64,000 nt of DNA, from assembly GCF_002776525.5 (NCBI RefSeq), contig NW_022326531.1, forward strand, positions 1,017,624 to 1,081,623, given 5' to 3'. Positions 47,805 to 60,708 of this stretch are shown here, piece by piece (positions within the stretch are counted from its first letter, which is position 1; each line of letters starts with the position of its first letter). Made by a program: the position numbers and the translations under genes. The notes beneath the pieces are model-generated. The model was not told where the DNA came from. It did not search any database and was given only the letters and a program-made list of their open reading frames with translations. This stretch comes from Piliocolobus tephrosceles. Lineage: Eukaryota; Chordata; Mammalia; Primates; Cercopithecidae.

Positions 47805-48790
47805 AATTAATTCAATAAATTTTTACTGTGTTCTTACTTTGTGCCAGGCAGTTTTATGTGCCGATGAAACCACAGTGAAAAGGCAAGGTTAGAGAACTCG
47901 GACTTACATTCTAGTCAGGGAATAAAGACAATACATAAATGATGAATAATATGAACAATGCTATTAAGAAAAATGAACGAGGTAAGGGATTCACGGAAGA
48001 ACTCTCTGATAAGATAGATGTCATTTCAGGACTGGCTTAAGGAAACTCAAAGAAAGAACCATGCACAAAACTATGCGATGAATTTTTTCAAAGCAGGAGA
48101 AACAAGTTGAAGGGCCCTGAAGCGAGAAACTGCTCAGCATATATGAATATTAGAAAGAAGGCTCAGGTGGAAAGGTCAGGGTAAGCAAGGGGAATGGGAT
48201 GAATTGAGGATAGGGGAGAGGATGCAAAACAAATGACACAGACATTGTAAACCATGCGAGGAACTGTTGATTTTATTTTGAGTGAGGTGGAAATTAACTA
48301 ATCAGACATATTAGAAATGAATTGCTCTTCCTATTGAATGATGGGGTCAAGGTGGACGCCGCAAGTTAGATAGTAGGCTGTTGCAATAGTTCAAGTAAGA
48401 GTAGTATTGGCTGACATTGGGAATGCAGTTGGAGTGCTTAGACTTGATCAAATTCTGGATATAGTTGGAGGCTACTGGATGGGCTGTGGTGTGTGTGAGA
48501 GGGTGAGGAATAAGGGATGATTCTAAAGTTTTTAGTCAGAACAACTAGAAAAATGGAACTATATTGGAACAAATAAGTGGAAATTAAGGGTCTGGTTTTG
48601 AATATATAGAGTTTGAGGTGTGGTTTTAGCATCTAAATGAAAATGATAAGTAAGCTGTTGGCTATACGAATCTGGAATTCAGGGAAGAAATTGAGGCTGG
48701 AGTTACTAATTGGGGAGTCAGTGGTGTAGATATCATAATTAAAGGCCTAGCAGTGAGCACACAAAAGGAAAGAATCCCAGGGCTGACATT
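47805..48790 (-). repeat. long L2 LINE fragment, antisense
   Basis: Nearly 1 kb in L2 antisense order: 'attcaataaatttttactgt', 'tttgtgccaggcagttttat', 'acattctagtcagggaataa', 'gagtgaggtggaaattaact', 'ggctgttgcaatagttcaag', 'tctggatatagttggaggct', 'ggctatacgaatctggaatt' and 'attggggagtcagtggtg'. It spans the 3' end and the C-terminal reverse-transcriptase coding region; no intact frame remains. Confidence 0.85.
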
Positions 48791-50569
48791 TGAGGAAGAT
48801 AAATAAGATGGCCAAACAACCTTGGCAATTCTCTCACTAAGGAATAAGGTCTCAAAACACAGTGTAGAAAAGTAATTAGCAAGTCAGTTTCATATTGATG
48901 CACCAGACACAAACAGTAGTGACCTCAGAATACTGAGGTAATCACTCTGGCCGGTAAAAATTCATTTACATTTGGGAATTGACCGAGGCACTGTAGTATC
49001 CTAAAGAAAGAAATCTGAGACAGAATCCATAGACAGTGATTTGAAAAGTTAAAGCTCCTGTTGCATGTCTTCAGTGTGAAAAAAAAGCCTCCTTTTTTTC
49101 CCCAAACTATGTAAAATTTTAGATGTCAATTTCCATTGCTTTGGTTATGAAATATCCAACTATAGTTCAACTAGGTCCATTCCTTCAGGGATATATGGTA
49201 GAGAAACTGTTACACCAAAACATTCAGATTTTTTATATTTCATAACAGCTTATTATTAATTTTAAATAAAGGAATTATGGGGAAAACAGTTAATCCAAAT
49301 ATCAATAAAATACTAGTAAAGCTTCTTCTTATTGCCTACATCATTAGGGAATTCCCAAACCATTAAAAGAATGATAGATGTGATATCTCACTTAAAAGGT
49401 ATTGAGTCATATGCTTTTCACAATTTGGCTTTCTAAGGTAAGTCACATGAGTTTTAAAACATCTAAATTGAAGTTTTGCATTTTCATTTGTTTTTATGTT
49501 AATATGAAAATTATTCTTGCCAGAAGCAGACTACAACAGTCTTTTAAAGAAGAAATTGAAATTAGGTATATATGCCTGTTAATGTTATGAGAATCACACG
49601 AACTGCATCTGCTCAATAAGCCTGTAAATTAGAAAATCTTTGGTTTAGTGATTACATCAGCCTTAAGGAGCTGCAGTTTAAAAGAGATTAAATGTATTTC
49701 TAACAACTGCTTCCAAAACTGTTCATAGCAAAGGAAATGAACACCTACTATCGAAAGAAATGTCTGAAAATTTTATCAAGGTAATCTTTTTATTTTCTTT
49801 CATTCACGTGGCATTAAATTGAATGTAAGGTATTATTAAATAATACTGTTGCAAGTATAAATAATATTCTTATCATCTTATCTACTGAGTCATTATCAAT
49901 CCAAATATTTTTCTGACGTGCTATTGTGCTTGTCCAGACATAAAAAATGAATATAGTGTATGAAGTAGGCCAGTATTCAGATAGTCACACAATCTCAATT
50001 TGAGGCTCAGTGATTTTAACAATCAAAACTAGTGTCTAATGTTATTAAAAATAATAGTAAGTTTAAAAAATAAAGTTGTAGGGACTCATTACTTTGTGAA
50101 GGCTTAAGATAATGCAAATGTGAAAGACCACATTAAACATCCAAGCTTTTGTATGAGTATTTTTCACTTCTTAGGAGGATAAACAGAGAAATCAACATTG
50201 GGATTTTCCTCCGGCAAGATATAAAATTGCATATTTTACTTGATGGAATGCTTTCTCAAACAGCATATTTAACTATTTTGTAAAGTTGGGGTTCTGGATG
50301 CTATACAAAAAGGAATGACTATCGTTTGAACTGCATATTTCATCACATAGATTGGCTTTTATATCTGTAAATAGAAAATGTGGAGAAGTAATTTTATGTA
50401 TGCATAATTTATTTTATCAGATTATGATAAGAGCATCAAGTACAAATAGCTCGTTGTTTTCAATTTAACGTAGAAATGGGGATTGCAGATTCTTCATTAT
50501 ACAAATGTACAGACTCCATTTTGAAAATTTCTTACTAAGAAATAACAGAGAAAGATTAAAATGATAGAT
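48791..50569. other. ~1.8 kb with no recognised gene
   Basis: AT-rich, nothing recognised. A 62-codon frame at 49402-49590 has no known domain. Confidence 0.6.
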
Positions 50570-50700
50570 ACCCTATGTGGTAAGCATTGTCCTCATTTTA
50601 TTAATGTATTCAGTATGTCATGGCTTCACAGTGAAATCATTAGGCTAGTGTCTCAATTCATGATGTCAGGACTCCCAACCCGATTTTAGGTTCTTGTCAT
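50570..50700 (-). repeat. possible MIR, antisense
   Basis: 'gtggtaagcattgtcctcat', 'tttattaatgtattcagtat', 'tcaggactcccaacccgatt' loosely follow the antisense MIR order. Confidence 0.35.
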
Positions 50701-51344
50701 TACTCTAAGACCCCAATTTCCTTGGAGGATAAATGGATTTCTATATTTTTTATAATCTCTCTGGGACATAACATGGTTTCTATATGATTAGAGAAGAGCA
50801 ATGCCAGTAAATTATATTCATAATGCAGCATCTGCTATTAAAGTCTCCTAATTTTCTATTTCAAAAAAAAAAGATGGTACAGAATATCTCATAATTTCAC
50901 AATTTGCTGTCATTAGGATGTAATTTCAGCAGTATATATGCACACATGCTGAACAGCAAGAAACAAGTGCATAATTTCAGAAAATAAATAATTCTGTCTT
51001 GCACTTATATATACCTTGCATCTAAGAAATTGAAAGTACTTTAAAGAAATGAATTTTTAAAGCCAGAGACAACAATCTGTAAATTACAGTTACTACTTCT
51101 TTTAGAGAGGTGAAGTACACAATGTAGAGAGTAAGAAAATGGCTCTCTCTGGAGTTATTTGGAGAAAGAAAAGTACATACTGAAGGTATCTTTTACTACT
51201 GATATATGGTAGTCTTTCCATTTTATAACAAGATTTTTAAAAACTTATACTTGGCCAAAATCTCCTACACCATGTCTGTTTATTTAATTTCACTAAAAAA
51301 TAATAAGCATGATTTATTTGTTGTTCTCTATATAATGGATACTA
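50701..51344. other. unrecognised AT-rich sequence
   Basis: Nothing recognised. Confidence 0.6.
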
Positions 51345-51490
51345 TACATAAATTAGCCCACTAAACCCTCACAACACCATGAGTTGTTAGTTACTGTTTA
51401 ACAGATGAGGAAATGGGCATAGGGAGGTTAGATACTTGCCCCAGAAAGCATAGTGAAAAGCTGGAGTTAAAATCTTGCTCTGTTACCTTC
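51345..51490 (-). repeat. MIR SINE, antisense
   Basis: 'aaaccctcacaacaccatga', 'taacagatgaggaaatgggc', 'ggaggttagatacttgcccc' are a clear antisense MIR core. Confidence 0.8.
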
Positions 51491-52226
51491 AGAGGTAACT
51501 TTTGAGCTCAGAAGGATTCCATGCTAGGCAAGCCAACATCTACCTCATTGGCTGTCTAGAGTCTGTTTGAAAAGAAACATGAAGAGTCTCCCAATACTGG
51601 CCAGAATTCTCTCTCATTAAGTTAAGGTGAATCTCCAATCTTGGCATAAGTAGAGGCTTTAAAACCTGCAACAATTCTCAGAAATAATTCCACAGTTAAC
51701 ACATTTACAGGCTTGATTAACCATTATTAATCACAGACGTAAAGCCCTGAATTATCGTCATTTCAAGTATTGAGAGAAAAGGCTCATTTACTTCTTGGAG
51801 GAAGTAAGAATCAAGAGGAGATAGGGCAGAAGATATCATTCTTTTATTTGAGACTAAGCCAGTTTGTCCCCTACTGCTTTAGTAACCAATTGCTCTTTTA
51901 TTAGGACTGTTTAAAGGAGAACAGTTCTACTTGTTGTAAAATTTCTGTTTAAGCAAAGTTGGCAGGTAGGTCCAAAGAGATTAGTTCATTTTAAGAAGCT
52001 ATTTACCAATGGAGACAAAAATCACATTTCAAGCACGGACTGCAGTATTGAGACACAACCTGAATCCAATGTATTTGGAAATATGGAAACCAAGTATAAG
52101 GCCAGCATTTAGTGGATGGTCAAGAAAAAGAAATAGATATTTGAAAGAAAAAGACATGACATATTCCTATGACAATAAAATACAACCCATACCGACCCAT
52201 CCAAATTGTAATGAAAGACAAATTTA
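51491..52226. other. unrecognised sequence
   Basis: No repeat recognised. A 72-codon frame at 52009-52227 has no known domain. Confidence 0.55.
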
Positions 52227-52430
52227 AGCACATATTTATCAAGATTATCTTATATAATTCTCCCCCAAAAACTTGTGGTTGTTAATATCCCCATTTTACA
52301 GATGAGGAAACTGGGGTTAAGAAAGTTTGGTGAGTTTATCAAAACTATTTACAAACTGTAGACCCAAGATTAGAACACAGAGAATTCAAATCCGTAGCCC
52401 ATCTTCTCAACCATTTCACTACTCTGAATT
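52227..52430 (-). repeat. MIR SINE, antisense
   Basis: 'ccccattttacagatgagga', 'aactggggttaagaaagttt', 'agaacacagagaattcaaat' form a well-preserved antisense MIR. Confidence 0.82.
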
Positions 52431-52794
52431 TATCACATGGTATATAAATGATAAAGCTTACTAGCAACTCATGACTTCTTACAATATGGCAACTTTTGCA
52501 CTACGGTTAAGTAAATTTATAAGCCTGAAAGAGAACCAGGATCTTATGTTGTTTAGAGAATATATATAATTTTAAATTGGGTAGGATAGCAAGAATTTTA
52601 AATTGCAGCGTTTGGCAAATATTTTAAAGCTCTTTGAGTATAACGGAAAACAAATTTTGTCAAACATGTGAAAGATATGGTCATAAAGATAGAGTCAAAA
52701 GTTCTAATCACTAGCTAATGTCACCATGATCTAACAGGCATTTATAGAATCGTTTTTCATTTTAGACAGTGTGATATTGATCAAATCAATAAAG
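52431..52794. other. unrecognised AT-rich sequence
   Basis: Nothing recognised. Confidence 0.6.
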
Positions 52795-52905
52795 TATAAA
52801 ATTTGGAGCCATATAGTCTAGGCTCGCATTTCAACCCTAGGCAAGAAACATGCTTCAACTCTTTGAGCCTTAGTTGCTTGAGGATGTTCAACAAGCAAAA
52901 AATAT
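52795..52905 (+). repeat. MIR SINE fragment
   Basis: 'ttggagccatatagtctagg', 'ctcgcatttcaaccctaggc', 'ctctttgagccttagttgct' follow the MIR 5' and core parts. Confidence 0.6.
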
Positions 52906-53391
52906 TTATTGAACAATAATACTTATTATAATGCCTTCCTACACCAACATTTTATTTATACTTTTATGTGAGAAAATATTAATAAAAATTTTACATAATG
53001 ATTGAGTAGTTTTATTTCACAATACCAGGGAGCCTTACCAACTGCTTCCTTGTCATCCCTGCTTGAATGTCTCAAACACATTTTATACTAAATACAACCA
53101 CGACTGAACTACTCCATTCAACATGTTTCCTAGCACAGGAACTGGTACCACCATACACTCGATACTCAATCGAGAACACTGGGTGTTATACTTGTGAACT
53201 CCCTCAACTCACTTGCCGTGCCCTGTTCACCCCAAGCCTGTTGCATGTGCCCTAGTTAGTGACATACCTACTATCACCTTCATTTCTCACCCAATGCTTG
53301 TAAAAATGTGTAAGCAACCTTTCATGTTTTTTCTTGACCATCTCCTTTCTGTCCTCCACTGCACAGCCAAAGTGAAATTTTATTTTATTTT

Positions 53392-53422
<31 letters not shown>

Positions 53423-53575
53423 TTATACTTTAAGTTCTAGGGTACATGTGCATAACGTGCAGGTTTGTTACATATGTATACATGTGCCATGTTGGTGTGC
53501 TGCACCCATCAACTCGTCAGCACCCATCAATTCATCATTTATATCAGGTATAACTCCCCAATGCAATCCCTCCCC

Positions 53576-53578
<3 letters not shown>

Positions 53579-53606
<28 letters not shown>

Positions 53607-53610
53607 AAAA
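53579..53610. repeat. C10/A22 homopolymer pair in L1 3'UTR
   Basis: A C-run (53579-53588) is followed directly by 22 A (53589-53610). In L1 orientation this is T22 next to G10, within the G-rich polypurine region of the 3'UTR. Likely length-unstable and error-prone to sequence. Confidence 0.9.
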
Positions 53611-53643
53611 GTTCCCCTTCCCGAGTCCAAGTGAGCTCATTGT

Positions 53644-54730
53644 TCAGTTCCCACCTATGAGTGAGAACATGCGGTGTTTGGTTTTCTCTTCTTGTGATAG
53701 TTTGCTAAGAATGATGGTTTCCAGCTGCATCCATGTCCCTACAAAGGATGCAAACTCATCCTTTTTTATGGCTGCATAGTATTCCATGGTGTATATGTGC
53801 CACATTTTCTTAATCCAGTCTGTCACTGATGGACATTTGGGTTGATTCCAAGTCTTTGCTATTGTGAATAGTGCCGCAATAAACATACATGTGCATGTGT
53901 CTTTGTGGTAGCATAATTTATAATCCTTTGGGTATATACCCAGTGGTGGGATGGCTGGGTCATATGGTACATCTAGTTCTAGATCCTTGAGGAATCGCCA
54001 TACTGTTTTCCATAATGGTTGAACTAGTTTACAATCCCACCAACAGTGTAAAAGTGTTCCTATTTCTCCACATCCTCTCCAACACCTGTTGTTTCCTGAT
54101 TTTTTAATGATTGCCATTCTAACTGGTGTGAGATGGTATCTCATTGTGGTTTTGATTTGCATTTCTCTGATGGCGAGTGATGATGAGCATTTTTTCATGT
54201 GTCTGTTGGCTGTATAAATGTCTTCTTTTGAGAAATGTCTGTTCATATCCTTTCCCCACTTTTTGATGGGGTTGTTTGTTTTTTTCTTGTATATTTGTTT
54301 GAGTTCTTTGTAGATTCTGGAAATGAGCCCTTTGTCAGATGAGTAGATTGCAAAAATTTTCTCCCATTCTGTAGGTTGCCTGTTCACTCTGATGGTAGTT
54401 TCTTTTGCTGTGCAGAAGCTCTTTAGTTTAATGAGATCCCATTTGTCAATTTTGGCTTTTGCTGCCGTTGCTTTTGGTGTTTTAGACATGAAGTCCTTGC
54501 CCATGCCTATGTCCTGAATGGTACTACCTAGATTTTCTTCTAGGGTTTTTATGGTATTAGGTCTAACATTTAAGTCTCTAATCCATCTTGAATTAATCTT
54601 CGTATAAGGAGTAAGGAAAGGATCCAGTTTCAGCTTTCTACTTATGGCTAGCCAATTTTCCCAGCACCATTTATTAAATAGGGAATCCTTTCTCCATTTC
54701 TTGTTTCTCTCAGGTTTGTCAAAGATCAGA
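53644..54730 (-). pseudogene. L1 ORF2 protein, C-terminal fragment (uninterrupted frame)
   Basis: The last ~360 codons of L1 ORF2, read on the minus strand to a TGA at 53644-53646. The frame has no internal stop and extends 11 codons into flanking L2 sequence to an ATG at 54765, which is not a natural ORF2 start. The endonuclease and nearly all of the reverse-transcriptase domain are missing, so no retrotransposition activity is possible. The cysteine-rich C-terminal segment is present: C-x3-C-x7-H-x4-C beginning at 'CWRGCGEIGTLLHCWWDC' (near 54030-54090). The family closing motif FSLIGGN ends the frame. The open frame fits a fairly young (L1PA-age) insertion. It is a dead fragment by truncation. 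Confidence 0.93.
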
Positions 54731-55310
54731 TGAAATTTTAATTTTAAAATTACAAAAGTAACCATGTTATCCCCCTATCTAGAACCCTCTAGTAGTTTCC
54801 CACTGGTCTTAGGGTAAAGTGCAAAGTCCTGTGAGATTCCCAAGACTCTTCCTCACCTCTCAGGCTAGGACTCTTCCCCTCACCTCACAGGCCGTTCTCA
54901 CCTATGGCTGCTTCCTGACATTACTGTCTAGATGTCAGCAATCCCCAAGGTTCTGCCTCACACCACCTCTTCCTCACATCTCAGTTACATTATGCTGTTC
55001 CCCTATCCTGGGATATTCTGTCTTCCCTTCGTTGATTCCTATTGATCTTCAAAATCTACTTGTTGACATCATTTTCTTAGCAAATCCTTCTCCAGTCCAT
55101 TGAACTACGGTAGATTATTCTGCTAGTAAATAACTTTTAATTTTACTTTCCTTTTGAAAATAGTCATGACACTTATATTTCTTATTTTATGAGCTTGTCT
55201 CTCTTGTTCACAGCTCTAGCCCTGGTGCCCACTGTGGTGCCTGATATGTAGCAGGTCATCCATAAATATACTGATATTTCAAAAACTAACTGACATAGCA
55301 GATAAATGAA

Positions 55311-57059
55311 GAATGAAATAACAATACTAAGCATTCAGTTGTCTAGGATAGAAATCAATGTATTTCATCTTGAGACTTATTGAGAGGACTGCAGCATTGA
55401 CTGTGGGTGCCACTCCAACTTGTCAATTCTGTTGGAGTTTCATGTAAATATTGAACGCAGTGACAGAACCACATTTCCTTCTATCTTTGGATTCAGTAAG
55501 AATATTGTAAGAACTACACAAATTTGGTAGATATGAGAGAACAAGTGAGATTGTTAAAATACAAAAGATTGGAAATACAACAAAAATCATGTAATCAGGT
55601 GAGTGTTTATTACTTCCTTCAGAGTAGATACTGTGAAACATGTATGTATCCTAAGGAATGTTTCCATCTTTTATGATACTTGAGAATTTTTCTTTTTAAA
55701 CTTTATGAAAGGCAATACAAACTTTCTTTGGAATGTTTCCAATGATTACAAATATTTGATCTTCGAGAACATCTTTGAATTTTTAAACCATTCAAATTTA
55801 AGAACTACATGATGAGGATAATTGAAGGGATAAAATGTTATCTTTGACTTTGAAAATAAAACTGGAAAAGTAATGAAATTGAATTTGGAAGGTGAGTCTT
55901 AAAGTCTCCAAGAACAATTCTTAAATAATCTCAAAACATTTAAAACAATGGAATAGGAAGACTTCAAATGATGAATATTCATTTGTTTGCCTAGGGCTAG
56001 GGATGTTTATATAAAAATCTGAACTACGGGCCCTAAAACTAAGTGCTTTAGGAACTTAGGCTGTGGCCTTCCTGCTCCAGAAACTACTATCTTCTGTCCA
56101 AGTAATGTGGTTCTTGTACCTCCCTCGGATTCCACAGCTATTCTGTAGGTTGATGGGTTTATTTATTTGCTCATTTATTTACTTGCTTATTCATTTATTA
56201 TACTTAACATATATTTTGTGATCAAAACATATAATGATGACCTAAAAAAACTGAGTCTGTGGAGTGGGTATCAGGGCAAAATTCTCGATTATAAGCACAG
56301 ACAGCAGAGGTGATGGTGTGTGAGGGTGTTATGGAGGTTTACTTAAAGGAAGAACTTGAGTTAGCTGCAGAATTCCCATTACTATTATAATAACTGCTCT
56401 TCCTCATTATGAAATATTTATGTTTGCACTAAAGCATCTAGAGCATGTTTCCTTGTATTTTAATAATGCTTCATGGGCAATGTTTGCTGTGGATGCTATT
56501 ATTTTTTGCATAATTAAGTAATGAAGCAATTAGCACAGTAGGCACATGTCAACTAGATAGTGGTTAAAATTTGTGATTAACTAGAATTTTTTGCTGTGCT
56601 TGCCAATATTCTCCTTATTACCAAGTGAAGCTGTATTTTTCTCACTATGAAGAGATTGGGTTCCCACATATTTGAAGCTTTGCCTATGTAAGTCGATGAA
56701 TCTTAGCAAAAATATCTCAATGTGAAAGTATGCACTGAAGAGCTGTCTGTAAAGATCCGTGAAATAAATGACTAAGAAAAAACATTAATTACTTCAAACA
56801 AAAAATATTAACGAATAAGCATTTTGCAGATTGCCTAAATTGGCAGCTTTCTCCTCTACGGTCTACCAAGTGATATTATAGCTCTTCAATTGTTTTACAG
56901 TATGCCTATATACCCTCTGACAAATAGACAATCAGATGCTTTAAGGTTAGGAACTTGCATAACTATGAATGGGGAAACTGACCCTTATAAATTCTGACTT
57001 TGTGACTCCATTATGTAGACAAACTGGAAAGAAAAGGTAATTCATCCAAGCTCAAGGTC
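55311..57059. other. ~1.7 kb with no recognised gene
   Basis: AT-rich. TTTA-rich patch at 56158-56200. Nothing else recognised. Confidence 0.6.
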
Positions 57060-57250
57060 CATGTGTAATTTTATTCAACAGACATTCATCGTGTACCTGC
57101 TCTGTGCCAGCACTTTGTCCTATACTCTGAGCCAAAGATGAGTAAGAAGTGATGTCTGCCCTTGAGGAACATACAGTCTAGATGAAGTGGCTAACTAGAT
57201 TTTATTCCTAGTTAAATCACATTCCAAAACATGTAGTAAGTGCCAAAAAA
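57060..57250 (-). repeat. L2 LINE 3' end, antisense
   Basis: 'ttattcaacagacattcatc', 'gtgtacctgctctgtgccag', 'cttgaggaacatacagtcta' and 'acatgtagtaagtgcc' match the antisense L2 tail. Confidence 0.78.
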
Positions 57251-60200
57251 AAAAATGTTTGCTAAATTTTGACAAGTCTTCGGAGTTTTCAAATTGAGTC
57301 TTCATAACCTGGAATTTAGGAATATTTTTTCAAGATTTCTGAAGGAGAGTAAAATTAAATAAGAAACCGATGAGAATAAAAAGTCCAGGCATTAAGTCTA
57401 AGGATTAAGTTCCTCCTTTGCTTCTTACTTGCTAGATAAATCCAAAATTTTTTTTGAATTCAAAATATGGGGATAATTCCTGTCTTGCCAAGGTGTAGGA
57501 ATTTAACCAGACTTAAAATAGGTAATGGATTTTAAAATATTATTCAAATTTTTCTTTAAAGAAGTTTTATTTGTAAGCTATTGCAAGGCAATTGTTCACT
57601 TAAAGAGCAAGAAATAACTCTTAGTGTAATTCTTTCATTGACATCAACAATACTATACAAACTGAAAAGATTTCATTTCTGTCCATTTCTGATATAAGCA
57701 TTAACCTAAGGCCATAATTTCTCTGGCCATTCCAGTACCTATTCTGTATGTGGATAAGTAGATTAACTTGATTTAATCACTTTTTAGGTGAAAAAGAAAT
57801 CCTTCTATGGTGAATTTTTATTAAGTCGGAGTTGGAAAATATGTTCTTCACATTTCTCAAGGTGATTTAGCAGCTTGAAGTGTCTTAAATCCCTATCAAT
57901 AGTCTGGCAAGTACGATAAACATCATAGAGTTCTAGGACCTAGTTCGAACAGATTAGCTCCTGTGTGGCTTTTGCTGAGAATCTGAAAATGAAGATCCAG
58001 TGGAATCCTTACCTCAAAGCTAAAATAAAGAAAGTATAAAGAAATCAACACTGGAAGATAACCATTTTGCAAAAGTACAAACCTAACTGATAGAGGAAAC
58101 AGTAAAGAAAAATCAGAAAAAAAAATACATTAAAATTGAGGTCTTAGATTATATTGGCTTAAATGGAATAAGAGAAAGTGACTGCAGTAAAATAAAGGTT
58201 GGAGCAAAAAGTTTCACAAGTAAATTTGGAATTAGCATCTTCTGCAGAATTTCTTAGACATGTGCTGGTAAAAAGGATCTTTGCTACATGCTCATGAGAT
58301 GTTTTTATATTTCGCATTTACTGCCTTTGCAATATCCAAAACAAAATAATAGAGTTGTAAAATGTCTCCAGCATGGACTCTCCATGATTAGTACTCCATC
58401 TGAGCGCCTACTGATTTAGTATCTGTAAGGCACACTGAACCAGAAGCCAACTGAGGGATGGACAAGTTTGGTGTCAGAAGCTTAAAACAAACTGCAAATG
58501 CACCTCTAAGGATGTGGCAAATTCCACAGTAGATGTACTAGAAGACTAATTTGGAAAAAGCAAAATGTCCCCTACCATCTGGGGAGGGATTTGGATGCTC
58601 TACCTAGTAACCAGATAGTTGCTTTACCAACGTTCAAGCTTATTCTCTCAAGAGTTAAATTTTATGTGGATCCTAAAATAGTGTCTTGGAAAAAAATGTA
58701 ATATTAGCCCTAAGGATATGTGTGATTTTTAATTTGATGACAAATGATTGTCTCCCTAAGATTTTGGGAATAAGAAGTCCCATTTGTAGATAGTGCTTAC
58801 ATACTGAATGGGCCTACACATCTCCCTCTCTAGTTCAAGATGGAAAGTCCTCTCTGGAATTCAAAAGAGTACTTTCATGCAGAAGGTATTCACACCTGCC
58901 TTGGGGTTGTATGGAAATGAAAAAGACTATTAAAAGTAGTAAAGATGTATAGATTACTTAAAGTTACACCTATCATTGATAGAGGGAGCTTGTGGGATAT
59001 GTGTGTGTGTGTGTGTTTGTGTGGAGAGAGAGAGAAACTTACAAAAATGAAAACCAAAGTATGCAGGTTATCACTTTGCCAAATTCCTCTTCAGTGATAT
59101 TCTCCTGAGAGTATTTTAAAGTCCATTTTTCCAAAACAAATTTATAGAATGATTTTCTTTGGTGTCTCATATATACTGGAAAGAGCTTCAAATGCTAGTG
59201 TGCACACATACCTTGGCATTACTGAATAAAGCCTGTAGAATGAAATACTGCAACATCTTTGATGGCATTGATTTGGGGAAGAGGTCTCCTTTTTGGCAGT
59301 AGAAGAGAGAAAATTCTATCATTTTTTTCTGACTTTATTCACACAGTAAATGAAAGTGAAAAAGAATATCTCTGGAAGAGCACAGAATCAGGAGGTCTTC
59401 TCTTACTACGGGAACTTAGGAAACTTCTTTCAATATGATACATTTTTATGTGCCAAAGAACAAAGCTTAAGAAATAGTACAGCTGGTCTTTTATAGTGAA
59501 TAAAGTGATTTCTTCCAAAAGACATGAGGTTCACAACCATGGGCCTCTGTCTCTTCATTTTAAAATATGGTACTCCCAGTTTTAGCAGAGAGCAGTGCAA
59601 CTCCACCCCCTGGGAAAAAGGCTGCACGTTCCGTTTCTTCCCATTTCTGTTGCTCACTTAACACAGCATGGGCACAGTGGTTTTTCAATAGATTAAGGTC
59701 AATACTTGTCCCTCATGCTGAAATATTAGATAAAGTCAGTTCAATCTTAGGAGAAATACAAGCAACCTTTATGCTAATATTCAGTAGCATATGAGAGTAA
59801 GGAATTTGTTTAATCTTACTCACCCATTCTTAAAGCTGAAAAGTTTGTCTGCATTGTCGTGTTATGTGTTTGAGCCATGTGGGTAATTATTCTGTGCCAG
59901 CAAGTGTAGTGCCTGGAAATGAACAAAAACGTCACATGAAAGGATTTTTCTATCTTCCAGGGGTGGAATTTGTACCAAAGCCTTAGTGTCACTAACATCC
60001 CATTGTATATTTTCTATTTTTGTTTACCTAATATACTTACTACTAAAAAATAGAAGAAAAGAAAAAATGTTTCTATAACTCTCATATTTACACATATGCA
60101 TCACACCACTTGTGACACATTCATTCTGTAGACTTATAGATATTTTAAATATAGCTTTTTTAATAACATTGAATGCTTTCAAAGATTGATTATTCAGCAG

Positions 60201-60708
60201 TATTTCTGTCTTCCCTCTGTGGTTTTAGCCCATCCTGTGGTGTGTGCTGATGAAAAGTCTTGTAATAGATTGAGCCTTCACTGAAATTTATTGTCCTTTT
60301 TAGATGACATATATAAATATCCTAAATGAAATGTTGGCACCACCATCAAAGTACTAAAATATGTCATCATTTCTCTCCAGCAATTTCATATTTTACCTGT
60401 GTTTGATGTTAATGTGAATGTTATATTCGGGCTTAATAAATATATGTTAAGAAGAAAAGTAAATGTCAATAGGCTTCTTGAACTCTTTCATTAAATAGTT
60501 GTGTTGCATGAAAATACATCATAAACATAAGAGGCATTATAAATCTTGTTTATCAACGTTATAAAGTACCATATATTTAAAGGATTTATATTTGCATCAT
60601 TGTGCATTTCTGTAAAGAGCAGGCTAAAGTTCTAACACAAATTCATCAAAAATGTCTTAGAGGAGGAATAATTTTATGTTAGTCATTGTGTGAATGTGGT
60701 TACTACTA
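57251..60708. other. ~3.5 kb with no recognised gene
   Basis: AT-rich and repeat-poor. A TG/AG microsatellite lies near 59001-59035. Opposite-strand frames at 59430-59657 and 59567-59794 overlap and show no known domain. No gene or confident repeat family. Confidence 0.55.
59001..59035. repeat. compound (TG)n/(GA)n microsatellite
   Basis: About 8 GT units, a short break, then about 6 GA units. Confidence 0.93.

Larger units (their letters stand above)
53383..54730 (-). mobile_element. 5'-truncated L1PA, antisense
   Basis: About 1.35 kb. From left to right: a T/A-rich tail of TTTA units (53383-53420), the L1 3'UTR in reverse ('actttaagttctagggtaca', 'caggtttgttacatatgtat'), and the ORF2 3' third, truncated near 54730. 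Perfect 10-bp duplication 'tgaaatttta' at 53373-53382 and 54731-54740. In element orientation the target fits the L1 endonuclease preference TT/AAAA. The 3'UTR carries a C10/A22 homopolymer pair at 53579-53610 and an 18-bp near-duplication at 53508-53543. Confidence 0.96.
53020..55310 (+). repeat. L2 LINE, sense, split by L1PA
   Basis: L2 in two pieces: about 53020-53372 and 54741-55310. Across the L1 gap the text reads continuously in L2 order: 'ccactgcacagccaaagtga' (left) to 'ctagaaccctctagtagttt' and 'cactggtcttagggtaaagt' (right). It ends with 'gcctgatatgtagcaggtca' and 'ccataaatatactgatattt', the L2 terminus. No intact L2 frame. Confidence 0.75.

Noticed and set aside
53448..53779. Plus-strand frames with proline/lysine runs
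   Set aside because: They read the L1 3'UTR in reverse through the C10/A22 homopolymers.
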